Origin: an uncultured Caulobacterales bacterium
GTDB taxonomy: Bacteria > Pseudomonadota > Alphaproteobacteria > Caulobacterales > Caulobacteraceae
Assembly (NCBI GenBank): GCA_903884425.1
Contig: CAISEP010000017.1
Coordinates: forward strand, 248,001 to 312,000
Length of the DNA stretch: 64,000 nucleotides
Reading direction: 5' to 3'
In this document: positions 1-10,203 of the stretch, piece by piece
Layout of the letters: every line of letters begins with the position of its first letter
Numbering within the stretch: position 1 is the first letter of the stretch
The notes under the pieces: generated by a model
Seen by the model: only the letters and a program-made list of their open reading frames with translations
Told to the model about the DNA's origin: nothing
Database searches by the model: none
Position numbers and translations under genes: made by a program

Positions 1-1104
1 CGCCCCGGCTTCGGTGCCCACGGGTCGCTGAAGGACAGCTCCTCCACCGACGTGGTGGTGCATGCGGGCATGGTGCTGTCCACCTTCTACCAGTGCGGCG
101 AGGGCTATCGCCTCGACCCGCTGACGCTGGAGCCCATCGGGGTGGAGGCCTGGGTGCCCATCGACGGCATCTCCGCCCATCCCAAGGTGGACGAGCACAC
201 GGGCGAGCTGCTGTTCTTCAACTATTCCAAGCACGCCCCCTACATGCACCTGGGGGTCGTCGGCGCGGACAACAAGCTGAAGCGCTATGTGCCCATCGAC
301 GTGCCCGGCCCCCGCCTGCCCCACGACATGGCCTTCACCGAGCGGTTCGCCATCCTCAACGACCTGCCGGTGTTCTGGGACGCCAAGCTGCTGGAGCGGA
401 ACATCCACGCGGTGCGCCTGCACGAGGGCCTGCCGTCGCGCTTCGCCCTGGTTCCCCGAAAGGAGGGCGACGGGCCGGTCCGCTGGTTCGAGGCCAGCCC
501 CACCTATGTGCTGCACTGGCTCAACGCCTATGACGACGGGGACGAGGTGGTGCTGGACGGCTATTTCCAGGAAAACCCGACGCCGGAGCCGAGGAAGGAC
601 GCGCCTCCCGGCTTCGAGCACATGATGGCCTATCTCGACGAGATGAGCTTCCGACCCAAGCTGCACCGATGGCGCTTCAACCTCGTCACCGGCGAGACGA
701 AGGAGGAGCGCCTGTGCCACGAGATCCTCGAGTTCGGCATGATCAACGGCCGGTATGCCGGGCGGAAGTACCGCTACGGCTATTCCACCGTGCCGGAGCC
801 CGGCTGGTTCCTGTTCCGCGGCTTCGTCAAGCATGACCTGGAGACCGGCGGGACGGAGCGCTACATGCTGCCCCCCGGCGTCTATGCGTCGGAGGCCCCG
901 TTCGCGCCCCGGGTCGGGGCCACGGCGGAGGATGACGGCTATCTGGTCAGCTTCCTGATCAACGAGGCGGCGGGGACGTCTGAATGCGTGCTGATCGATG
1001 CGCGCAAGCTCGCCGACGGCCCGGTCTGCCGCATCGCCCTGCCGCACAAGATCAGCTCCGGCACCCACGCGGTGTGGGCTCCGCGGGAGATGTTGCGGGG
1101 GTGA
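1..1104 (+). CDS. Carotenoid oxygenase (RPE65/CCD family), 5' truncated by the window edge
   Basis: Iron-dependent dioxygenases of this family cleave a double bond of carotenoids, apocarotenoids or stilbenes. The frame is open from base 1, and the residues before the first internal ATG (LKDSSSTDVVVHAG) already match the family, so the gene begins outside the window. Candidate Fe-binding histidines sit in the expected order: the HPK segment after GIS, LPHDMAF, VLHWLNAYDDGD, and the C-terminal GTHAVW. The Y-R-L-D-P-L-T-L-E segment is also typical. About 368 residues are visible of the usual ~480, so roughly a quarter is missing. The natural substrate cannot be read from the sequence; lignostilbene-type or apocarotenoid substrates are both possible. 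A family A repeat begins directly after the stop codon. Confidence 0.9.
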   Translation, partial: RPGFGAHGSLKDSSSTDVVVHAGMVLSTFYQCGEGYRLDPLTLEPIGVEAWVPIDGISAHPKVDEHTGELLFFNYSKHAPYMHLGVVGADNKLKRYVPIDVPGPRLPHDMAFTERFAILNDLPVFWDAKLLERNIHAVRLHEGLPSRFALVPRKEGDGPVRWFEASPTYVLHWLNAYDDGDEVVLDGYFQENPTPEPRKDAPPGFEHMMAYLDEMSFRPKLHRWRFNLVTGETKEERLCHEILEFGMINGRYAGRKYRYGYSTVPEPGWFLFRGFVKHDLETGGTERYMLPPGVYASEAPFAPRVGATAEDDGYLVSFLINEAAGTSECVLIDARKLADGPVCRIALPHKISSGTHAVWAPREMLRG

Positions 1105-1213
1105 TGCGTCCTTCGAGACGCCCCTGCGGGGCTCCTCAGGATGACGAAGGTGTGTGGAACTCAACAATCATCGTCATGGTGAGGAGCGCGGAACGCGCGT
1201 CTCGAACCACGCA
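1105..1213. repeat. Family A composite repeat, locus 1
   Basis: Two inverted hairpin units. The left unit starts TGCGTCCTTCGAGACG and ends CTCCTCAGGATGACGA (CCT/AGG type). The right unit, on the opposite strand, starts TGCGTGGTTCGAGACG and ends CTCACCATGACGA (GGT/ACC type). Each has an internal GC hairpin of variable sequence. The locus starts right after the carotenoid oxygenase stop and lies before a co-directional esterase gene, so it may act as a terminator or 3'-end stabiliser. Confidence 0.85.
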
Positions 1214-1287
1214 GCCCCCCCGGATTGCCCCACCCGCACGGATCGGTCATGGTCCGGCACCCAGTAACCTGCCTCAAGGACGCATCG

Positions 1288-2865
1288 ATGATCCGCCGCC
1301 TCGCGACCCCGGTCGTGTCTGCCGTCGCCCTGTTGTTCGCATCGAGCCTGCCCGCGGCCGCGCAGACGCCCCCGGCCCCCGCCGCCAGCCCGGTGTCGGT
1401 GAAGACGGCCGCAGGCGTGCTGAACGGCACGGCCGATGCCGCGGGGATCATGAGCTTCAAGGGCGTGCCCTTCGCCCAGCCCCCTGTCGGGCCCCTGCGA
1501 TGGCAGCCGGCCCAGCCGGCCGCGCCCTTCACCACCCCCTTCGATGCCACGAAGTTCGGTCCCGCCTGCCTGCAGAAGACCAAGCTGACCCCGCGGGAAC
1601 TGGCGGCCTCCGGCGCGCCGCCTGCGGCCGTGTCCGAGGACTGCCTGACCCTGAACATCTGGGCCCCGGCCAAGGCGACCCGGCCCCTGCCGGTGATGGT
1701 CTGGCTGCACGGGGGCGGCCACACGGCGGGGACCGGCTCGCTGGTCTTCTATGACGGGACCAGCTTTGCCCGGGACGGGGTGATCCTGGTCAGCATCAAC
1801 TATCGCCTGGGCCTGCTGGGCTATTTCGCGCACCCGAGCCTGACCAAGGCCGCCAAGGGCGTTCCGCTGGCCTCCTACGGCACGACGGACCAGCTGGAGG
1901 CCCTGCGCTGGGTCCAGCGCAACATCGCCGCCTTCGGCGGGGATCCGGCCAATGTGACGGTGTTCGGGGAAAGCGCGGGGGCCCAGAGCACGCTTACCCT
2001 GCTGGCCACCCCCGCCGCCCAGGGTCTGTTCGCCAAGGCCATCGTCGAGTCCGGCTATATCTGGGGCCACTTCCCCACCCTGGCGGAGGCGGAAAGGACC
2101 GGGGCCGCGGTGGCCACGACCCTCGGCCTCCCCGGCGCGGACGCCACGCCCGAGCAGCTGCGCGGCCTGTCGGGCGAGGCCCTGATCGCGGCCCAGGAAA
2201 AGCTGCCCCCGGGACCGATCGTGGACGGTCGGCTGCTGCCGCAGGCCCCCGTCGCGGCGTTCGCCAGCCACCAGTTCCTGCATGTGCCGCTGATGATCGG
2301 CACCAATTCCAACGAGGGCTCCCTCGTCTCCGCCCGGGACCCGGCCTCGGTGCTGGCGGAGGGCTCCCCGGACATCACGGCGGCGGGCAAGGCCTATTAC
2401 AAGGCCGTCGCCAAGGATGACGCCGCCCTGGCCCGCAGGCTGTGGCGGGACTGGACCTTCACGGTGCCCAGCCGCTGGGTCGCCCGCCAGACGGGCCGGG
2501 AGGATGCCACCTGGCTCTACCGCTTCGACTATCTGCCGGAGCGCTGGCGCACCAATCACGACGGGGTCGACCACGGCCTGGAAATTCCCTTCGTATTCGA
2601 CAGCTGGGCGAAGATCCCCTTCGCCGGGGCGATCCTGACCGACGCCGACCGGGCGGAGACCGCGGTGGTGCACGGCTGCTGGGTCAGCTTTGCCCGGTCC
2701 GGCGTGCCCAGCTGCCCCGGGGCCCCGGACTGGCCGCGCTACAATGGCGGCGACGACACGGTCATGTATTTCGGCCCGGTGAACGCCACCCGGACCCATC
2801 TGGACAACGAGATCCTCGACGCGGTGGAGAAGGCGCGGATCGCCAAGGGCGTGCTGAAGCCGTGA
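1288..2865 (+). CDS. Secreted type-B carboxylesterase
   Basis: Serine esterase of the carboxylesterase/cholinesterase alpha/beta-hydrolase family, 525 residues, close to the usual length. The start at 1288 gives a clean signal peptide (MIRR, hydrophobic stretch, then AAAQ at about residue 26) and has AAGGA upstream; a longer open frame to 1225 would put a hydrophilic tail before it. Motifs: oxyanion-hole HGGG at 141-144, nucleophile elbow GESAGA with Ser229, an acidic residue in the SNEGS region, and the catalytic-histidine segment VDHGLEIPF. Expected to act in the periplasm or outside the cell on carboxylic esters; the substrate is unknown. The EamA exporter follows after 16 bp, so the two are probably co-transcribed. 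Confidence 0.92.
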   Translation: MIRRLATPVVSAVALLFASSLPAAAQTPPAPAASPVSVKTAAGVLNGTADAAGIMSFKGVPFAQPPVGPLRWQPAQPAAPFTTPFDATKFGPACLQKTKLTPRELAASGAPPAAVSEDCLTLNIWAPAKATRPLPVMVWLHGGGHTAGTGSLVFYDGTSFARDGVILVSINYRLGLLGYFAHPSLTKAAKGVPLASYGTTDQLEALRWVQRNIAAFGGDPANVTVFGESAGAQSTLTLLATPAAQGLFAKAIVESGYIWGHFPTLAEAERTGAAVATTLGLPGADATPEQLRGLSGEALIAAQEKLPPGPIVDGRLLPQAPVAAFASHQFLHVPLMIGTNSNEGSLVSARDPASVLAEGSPDITAAGKAYYKAVAKDDAALARRLWRDWTFTVPSRWVARQTGREDATWLYRFDYLPERWRTNHDGVDHGLEIPFVFDSWAKIPFAGAILTDADRAETAVVHGCWVSFARSGVPSCPGAPDWPRYNGGDDTVMYFGPVNATRTHLDNEILDAVEKARIAKGVLKP

Positions 2866-2881
2866 CCGACGGCGCGGGCGC

Positions 2882-3802
2882 ATGATCCCGCCCCTGATCT
2901 GGCTGCCCGCGGCCCTGTCCGCCGGGGGCTTCCAGGCCTGGCGCACCGCGATCCAGCAGCGGCTGCGGGGGGAACTGACCGTCAGCGGCGCGGGGCTGGT
3001 GCGCTATGTCTACGGGGCGCCGGTGGGGGCGGCCCTGGCGGTCGCGTGGCTGGCCCTGACCGGCCAGGGCGCGCCGGTCCTGTCCCCCGGCTTCCTGCTG
3101 CTGGCCGCCGCGGGGGGACTGGCGCAGGTGCTGGGCACCAACCTGCTGATCATGGCCTTCGGCTATCGCAACTTCGTGGTGGGCACAGCCTTTTCCAAGA
3201 CCGAGGCGGTGCAGGCCGCCGTCTTCGCCTGGCTGGCCCTGGGGGAGCGGCTGTCCCCCCTCGGCTGGGCGGCGGTAGGCTTCAGCGTGGCCGGCGTGCT
3301 GGCCCTGGCGCTCGGCGGGCGGCGCATGACGGCGGGCGAGGTGCTGGGGGCGCTGGGCCAGCCCGCGGCCCTCTGCGGCATCGGTGCCGGGGCCCTGTTC
3401 GCCCTGACCGGGGTGCTGGTGAAGGGAGCGACGGCCCGGCTGCACATGGCCGATCCCGTGGCCGCCGCCTTGGTGACCCTGGCGGTGGTGATGATCCTGC
3501 AGTCCCTGATGCACGGCGGCTATGTGCTGGCGCGGGAGCGGCGGACCCTGGGAGACATCGCCCGGACCTGGCGGACCTCCAGCCAGGTGGGCCTGCTGGC
3601 GGCCCTGGGCTCGGCCTGCTGGTTCACCGGCTTTGCCATGGCCCCGGTGGCGCTGGTGCGGGTGGTGGGCCAGGTGGAGGTGGTCTTCACCCTGGGCTTT
3701 TCCAGGTTCTATCTGAAAGAGAAAACCCGGCCGCACGAGGTGGCCGGGCTCTGTCTGGTGGTTGTGGGGGTGGTGCTGGCCCTGGTGGGGGCGGCCAGGT
3801 AG
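2882..3802 (+). CDS. EamA/DMT-family inner-membrane transporter
   Basis: Protein of 306 residues with about ten hydrophobic segments arranged as two EamA-type repeats. The second repeat ends in the usual pattern, with a conserved Glu in VGQVEVVFT followed by a final hydrophobic helix. Members of this drug/metabolite superfamily export amino acids, nucleosides or other small molecules. It starts 16 bp after the esterase stop, consistent with one transcript. The substrate cannot be inferred. A family A repeat lies directly downstream, between this gene and the convergent hydratase/dehydrogenase. Confidence 0.88.
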   Translation: MIPPLIWLPAALSAGGFQAWRTAIQQRLRGELTVSGAGLVRYVYGAPVGAALAVAWLALTGQGAPVLSPGFLLLAAAGGLAQVLGTNLLIMAFGYRNFVVGTAFSKTEAVQAAVFAWLALGERLSPLGWAAVGFSVAGVLALALGGRRMTAGEVLGALGQPAALCGIGAGALFALTGVLVKGATARLHMADPVAAALVTLAVVMILQSLMHGGYVLARERRTLGDIARTWRTSSQVGLLAALGSACWFTGFAMAPVALVRVVGQVEVVFTLGFSRFYLKEKTRPHEVAGLCLVVVGVVLALVGAAR

Positions 3803-3803
3803 C

Positions 3804-3915
3804 TGCGTCCTTCGAGACGGGCCGTTCCGGCCCTCCTCAGGATGACGAATGTTGCGGACTAACAACTAACTTCGTCATGGTGAGGAGGCCCGCAAGGGCC
3901 GTCTCGAACCACGCA
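3804..3915. repeat. Family A composite repeat, locus 2
   Basis: Inverted pair in a convergent intergenic region: CCT/AGG-type unit on the plus strand (TGCGTCCTTCGAGACG to CAGGATGACGA) and GGT/ACC-type unit on the minus strand (ends CGTCTCGAACCACGCA). It begins one base after the EamA stop and ends 6 bp before the stop of the opposing gene, filling the junction completely. Probable bidirectional terminator or mRNA-end element. Confidence 0.85.
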
Positions 3916-3921
3916 GGCCCC

Positions 3922-6000
<2,079 letters not shown>

Positions 6001-6097
6001 GGGGCCTCTCCGCTGGTATCGCCGCGCCGTTGGTCAGTCGCGCTGATGTTGCGACCTGTTTACGGCGGGAATCCGCGGGACGCCAGTTGCCGTAGCG

Positions 6098-6520
6098 TCA
6101 GACCGCCGCGGTTTGCCGCGCCGCCCGGCCCTTCACCCCCAGATGGGTGAAGCCGAAGCCCGCCGCGGATTTGAGCCCATAGCCCAGCATCCGGTCGAAA
6201 CCCACATGGGCGACCCAGATGGCCGCCAGCTGCAGCAGCAACGTCTGGCCCTGGGCAGCACCGAAGGCGGCGAGGGCAGCGGGGCCCAGATAGCTGTGAC
6301 CGGCATTGTAGCCGACGGCCCCCACCCGCGGTCCGGCCAGATAGCCGAGCATCGACAGGTCCGGTGTCAGGAACAGCACGGCGAACAGGGTCCACGACCC
6401 GCCCAGCTGGGCAAAGGCCGCCGCCGCACCGGCCAGCACCACCCCGCCCTCCATCTGCAGCAGGATGCGGGCGGCACCGGTCACGTGCCTAGGGAGGGGG
6501 GAGAAGGCTGCTTCGCGCAT
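6098..6520 (-). CDS. DUF4260 family small membrane protein
   Basis: Protein of 140 residues with about four hydrophobic segments. It matches the DUF4260 pattern: an initial LLQMEGGVVL segment, FLTPDLSMLGYLAG, GAVGYNAGHSY, and IWVAHVGFDRMLGYGLK with FGFTHLG at the C-terminus. The function of the family is not established; it is an inner-membrane protein often found alone. The start at 6520 (MREAAF) is chosen because CGGAG lies about 10 bases upstream and the residues beyond it upstream are low-complexity. It sits between two minus-strand genes, with 97 bp to the next start. Confidence 0.85.
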   Translation of the reverse strand: MREAAFSPLPRHVTGAARILLQMEGGVVLAGAAAAFAQLGGSWTLFAVLFLTPDLSMLGYLAGPRVGAVGYNAGHSYLGPAALAAFGAAQGQTLLLQLAAIWVAHVGFDRMLGYGLKSAAGFGFTHLGVKGRAARQTAAV

Positions 6521-6614
6521 GGGTCGGCTCCGTGTAAGGCATCGGGGCCAAGCCCCGTCGCCGCACCGTCCCTCCAATGGGGGCCATTCACAATCCACGC
6601 AATACGCAGATCAG

Positions 6615-8237
6615 CTATTCAAAAGTGATGATCTCCTCGGCCTGGCCGAGCACGGAGGTGATGCCCCGCAGCAGGTCCTCCGGCGTCACCGGCTTGGCGA
6701 TGAAGCCGTCACCACCGGCGTCGGCGGCCTCCTGCTGGTGCTCGGGCATGGCATTGGCGGTGAAGAACAGGATCGGCGTCCGGGGAAGACCCCGGGACGC
6801 CTCGCTGCGCCGGAGGATCCGGGCCGCGGCAAAGCCGTCGAGATTGGGCATCTGGATGTCCATCAGGATCACGTCGAAACGCGCCTGTTCCAGCGCCTGC
6901 AGGGCCTCGACCCCGTCTGCGGCGATGGTCAGGTCCACACCGTAGGGCTCCAGGATCAGCCGCACGACCCGCTGGTTGGTGGGATGGTCCTCCGCCAGCA
7001 GCACCCGCATGGCGTCGAAGTCGGTGGCGAGCGGGGCCTCCTGCGCGACCGGCACGAGGGTCGGGGCGGCGGCGGACAGCTGCAGCGGAAGGGTCAGGGT
7101 GAAGCGGCTGCCGACGCCGGGGGTGGACTCCGCGGAGATGGTGCCCCCCATCAGCTGGGCCAGGGACTGGCTGATGGACAGGCCGAGCCCCGTCCCGCCA
7201 TAGGTCCGGGTGATCGACCCGTCGCCCTGCTCGAAGCGCACGAACAGTTTGGCGGCCATCTCCGCATCGAAGCCGATGCCGGTGTCCTCCACCACCACCG
7301 TGGCGACTGCGTCCCCGTCCTCGGACAGGGTGAGGTCGGCGGTCACCTGCACCCGCCCCCGTCGAGTGAACTTCACGGCATTGGAGACCAGGTTGGAGAT
7401 GATCTGCTTGATCCGGACCGCGTCGCCCACCACGGGCGCGTCGGCCGTCTCGCCCACCACGAGGGCGAAGCTCAGCCCCTTGTCGTCGGCCCGGACGCGG
7501 AAGATCTCCGCCGCCGCCGACACGATGTCGCGCAGGCTGAAGGGCGCGGCGTCCAGCTCGGCGCGCCCGGCCTCGATCTTGGACAGGTCCAGTATGTCCG
7601 ACAGGATGCCGCTGAGGGACCGGCCCGACGCGGCGATCAGCTCGGCCATCTCCCGCTGGCTGGCGCTCAGGGGCGTCTTCAGCAGGGTTCCGGCCATGGC
7701 CACGACGCCGTTCAGGGGCGTGCGCAGCTCGTGGCTCATATTGGCCAGGAACTGGGACTTGGCGATGTTGGCCGCCTCGGCCTGGGCCCGCTGGATGGAC
7801 AGCTCCCGGCGGGAGGCCTCCAGCTCCGTCAGGTGGCGCACCACCAGTTCCTCCCGGGCCTTGAGATCGGAAATGTCCCGCTGGAAGGCGATCCAGAAGC
7901 GGAACATGCCGTCGTCATCCGGTACCGGCCGGATGCTGAGATCGACCCAGAAGGCGGACCCGTCCCGGCGGTAGTTCTTCAGCTCCTGCCGGACGGGGGT
8001 CCAGCTGGCCAGGGCGTTGCGAATCTTGGCCTTGGCTGCGGGGGAGGTGTCGGGTCCCTGCAGGATGCGCGGCGTCCGCCCCAGGATGTCCGCCCGGGAA
8101 AAGCCGGTCATGCGGGAGAAGCCGTCGTTGCACCATACGATCCGCGGGCCCACACCCGACACCGGCTCCGCCTCCGTGATCAGGATGGCGTCATCGGTGA
8201 AGTCGGCGATGCCGGTGATCAGCTTAGACAAGTCCAT
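6615..8237 (-). CDS. Hybrid sensor histidine kinase 1 (LOV-like PAS, HisKA, HATPase, receiver)
   Basis: Soluble hybrid kinase of 540 residues. A PAS domain (about 10-125) is of the LOV-like subtype: GRTPRILQGPDT at 53-64 and KNYRRDGSAFW resemble LOV photoreceptors, but the photoactive cysteine is replaced by Pro56. Next are a short coiled linker, HisKA with SHELRTPLNG (His169), HATPase_c with its N, G1 and G2 boxes (NLVSNAVKF, VEDTGIGFD, GGTGLGLS), and a C-terminal receiver with phospho-acceptor Asp460 (LMDIQMP). No transmembrane segment is seen, so it senses a cytoplasmic signal. No Hpt or output regulator is adjacent, so its phosphorelay partner lies elsewhere. Confidence 0.93.
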   Translation of the reverse strand: MDLSKLITGIADFTDDAILITEAEPVSGVGPRIVWCNDGFSRMTGFSRADILGRTPRILQGPDTSPAAKAKIRNALASWTPVRQELKNYRRDGSAFWVDLSIRPVPDDDGMFRFWIAFQRDISDLKAREELVVRHLTELEASRRELSIQRAQAEAANIAKSQFLANMSHELRTPLNGVVAMAGTLLKTPLSASQREMAELIAASGRSLSGILSDILDLSKIEAGRAELDAAPFSLRDIVSAAAEIFRVRADDKGLSFALVVGETADAPVVGDAVRIKQIISNLVSNAVKFTRRGRVQVTADLTLSEDGDAVATVVVEDTGIGFDAEMAAKLFVRFEQGDGSITRTYGGTGLGLSISQSLAQLMGGTISAESTPGVGSRFTLTLPLQLSAAAPTLVPVAQEAPLATDFDAMRVLLAEDHPTNQRVVRLILEPYGVDLTIAADGVEALQALEQARFDVILMDIQMPNLDGFAAARILRRSEASRGLPRTPILFFTANAMPEHQQEAADAGGDGFIAKPVTPEDLLRGITSVLGQAEEIITFE

Positions 8238-8360
8238 TGGGCGTCGTCCGTAATCGACAATCCGTCAGTCCGGTCCTGAAAGTGACCAGCCTGGGACAGC
8301 AGGGAGATATTGGCGTCGATTCTGAAGACGTGGATACGATCACAGGAAATCGGATCCGCC

Positions 8361-8387
8361 ACGCCATTTATTTGACGATTATGGCGT
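8361..8387. other. Inverted repeat ACGCCAT-N13-ATGGCGT
   Basis: Perfect 7-bp arms with a 13-bp AT-rich spacer in the 179-bp gap between kinase 1 and the crotonase gene, both on the minus strand. It lies 30 bp past the crotonase stop and about 120 bp upstream of the kinase start, so it could be a weak terminator of the former or an operator for the latter. There is no U-tract. Confidence 0.35.
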
Positions 8388-8416
8388 CAGGAATACAGAA
8401 TACAGCGCGCCGGCAT

Positions 8417-9241
8417 CTAGCGACCGGTGAAGGCCGGTGCCCGCTTTTCCAGAAAATGCGCCACGCCCTCGCGGAAATCCTCCGAGGTGAAGCTGGCGGC
8501 CATGTCGGCATTGGCCGCCTCCACCGCTTCGCCCAGGGACTGGAACTGGGCGTTCCAGATCTCGCGCTTCATTTCCCGAAGCGACCGGGGCGAGACCTCC
8601 TGCGACAGCATCCGGGCATAGGCCATGACCTCGGCCGTGAAGTCCGCCTGCGGGATCACCCGGTTGACGAGGCCCAGCCGCAGGGCCTCCTCCGCCGACA
8701 CCTTCCGCGCCGAGAACAGAAGGTCCATGGCCTGGGGCAGGCCGATCAGCCGCGGCAGCAGCCAGGACATGCCATGCTCCGCGATCAGGCCGCGGCGGGA
8801 GAAGGCGGTGGTGAACACGGCGGTGTCGGAGGCAAAGCGCAGGTCGGTATAGAGGGCCAGCACCATGCCCAGCCCCGCGCAGGCCCCGTTGATGGCACCG
8901 ATGATCGGCTTGGGCACCGCCGGGAAATAGGAGTTCTGGGTCTGGAAGTCCGCCCGGGACGACGGGTCGAAGGCCGGGGCCTGGGGCCGGGCCGCCCGCG
9001 CGCTCGCCCCCGCATCGGTCTGGATGGCCGTCAGGGAATTCATGTCCGCCCCGGCGCAGAAGCCGCGACCGGCCCCGGTCAGCACGATCACCCGCACGGC
9101 CGGATCATCCGTGGCCAGCCGCATGGCCGCCCGAACGTCCCGGTCCATCTCCCCCCGCCAGGCGTTCAGCCGGTCCGGCCGGTTCAGGGTGATCACCGCC
9201 ACGCCGTCCTCGACCCTGTAGAGAATGTCCTCGAAGTCCAT
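8417..9241 (-). CDS. Enoyl-CoA hydratase/isomerase family protein (crotonase fold)
   Basis: Crotonase-superfamily protein of 274 residues acting on a CoA thioester. Visible motifs are ITLNRPDRLNAW, the CoA-binding oxyanion-loop segment GRGFCAGADMNS, and NGACAGLGMVLALYTD. The position usually held by the first catalytic Glu is Met (GLGMVLA), while an acidic residue remains in LIAEHGMSW near the second site. This favours an isomerase or specialised hydratase over a classical short-chain hydratase. The start MDFEDILY at 9241 is chosen because the upstream extension is Ser/Arg-rich and unlike the family. It is divergent from a second crotonase gene across 124 bp, so both may share a promoter region. 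Confidence 0.9.
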   Translation of the reverse strand: MDFEDILYRVEDGVAVITLNRPDRLNAWRGEMDRDVRAAMRLATDDPAVRVIVLTGAGRGFCAGADMNSLTAIQTDAGASARAARPQAPAFDPSSRADFQTQNSYFPAVPKPIIGAINGACAGLGMVLALYTDLRFASDTAVFTTAFSRRGLIAEHGMSWLLPRLIGLPQAMDLLFSARKVSAEEALRLGLVNRVIPQADFTAEVMAYARMLSQEVSPRSLREMKREIWNAQFQSLGEAVEAANADMAASFTSEDFREGVAHFLEKRAPAFTGR

Positions 9242-9365
9242 GGCGTTCGTCCCTGCTGAGGCCCCGGCGCTTTGAGTCGCCCGGATGCGTTGTTTCTTGT
9301 GCCGTCCGCCCATTCGTGGAGACTGCGGGGAAAGACTAGAACGAACGGGTCCGGAGGCCAACGAA

Positions 9366-10199
9366 ATGCGTGACGACGATTTCTCGACAGCCGTCTTCTC
9401 GACCCTCATCTGCGACCTGCCCCGGCCGGGGGTGGCGCGCATCACCCTGAACCGACCGGCGCAGATGAACGCCTATACCTTCGCCATGACCCAGGAGCTG
9501 CTGGCGGCGCTGGCCCTTTATCGCGACGACGACACCCTGCGGGCCCTGATCCTCACCGGTGCGGGCACTCGGGCCTTCTGCACCGGCGGGGACCTGTCCG
9601 GCGCGGACGCCGAGCACAGCCGCAAGGTGGCCACCCAGCCCATGGGATCGGGGCGGGAGATGCGCGACGGCATGCAGGCCGTGGTCCGGGCCCTGGTGCG
9701 CCTCGACAAGCCGAGCCTGGCGGTGATCCGCGGCTATGCCGTGGCGGGGGGGCTGGCCCTGGCGCTGGCTTGCGACTTCCGGTTTGCCGGAGTGGGCGCG
9801 AAGCTGGGCGACACCAGCCACAAGGCGGGCCTCCTGCCCGACGAGGGGGGCGCGTGGCTGTTTCCCCGCTTCATGGGCCTCGACCGGGCCCTGAAGATGA
9901 GCCTGATGAGCGAGATCTATCCGGCGGACGAGGCCCACCGCCTGGGCCTGGTCACGGAGGTGCTGCCGGATGAGGCCCTCGAGGACCGGGCCCTGGCCTT
10001 CTGCGATGCCCTGACCACCAAGGCCCCCCTGGCGGTGCGGCTGACCAAGATGATGATGGCCCGGGCCCTGGAGGTCAGCCTCGATGCCAGCCACGAGGCC
10101 GCCCAGGTGGCGGTGATGGTGACCAATCCCAGCCAGGATGTGCGGGAGGGCGTCCGCGCCTTCCAGGAAAAGCGCGCCCCGGCGTTCAAGGGGAACTGA
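9366..10199 (+). CDS. Enoyl-CoA hydratase/isomerase family protein (second crotonase)
   Basis: Protein of 277 residues with ITLNRPAQMNAYTF, the CoA-binding loop TRAFCTGGDLSG, and RGYAVAGGLALALACDFRF. The first catalytic Glu position is Leu (GGLALALA); DEGGAWLFPR keeps acidic residues near the second. The sequence differs clearly from the divergent neighbour, so this is not a recent duplicate. GGAGG lies 8 bases before the ATG at 9366. The dipeptidase gene starts 4 bp after the stop, so the two are likely co-transcribed, although no pathway link is obvious. Confidence 0.9.
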   Translation: MRDDDFSTAVFSTLICDLPRPGVARITLNRPAQMNAYTFAMTQELLAALALYRDDDTLRALILTGAGTRAFCTGGDLSGADAEHSRKVATQPMGSGREMRDGMQAVVRALVRLDKPSLAVIRGYAVAGGLALALACDFRFAGVGAKLGDTSHKAGLLPDEGGAWLFPRFMGLDRALKMSLMSEIYPADEAHRLGLVTEVLPDEALEDRALAFCDALTTKAPLAVRLTKMMMARALEVSLDASHEAAQVAVMVTNPSQDVREGVRAFQEKRAPAFKGN

Positions 10200-10203
10200 G
10201 CCG

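Noticed and set aside
1225-1287. Earlier start for the carboxylesterase at 1225
   Set aside because: It would put 21 hydrophilic residues before the signal peptide, while the ATG at 1288 has AAGGA at proper distance.
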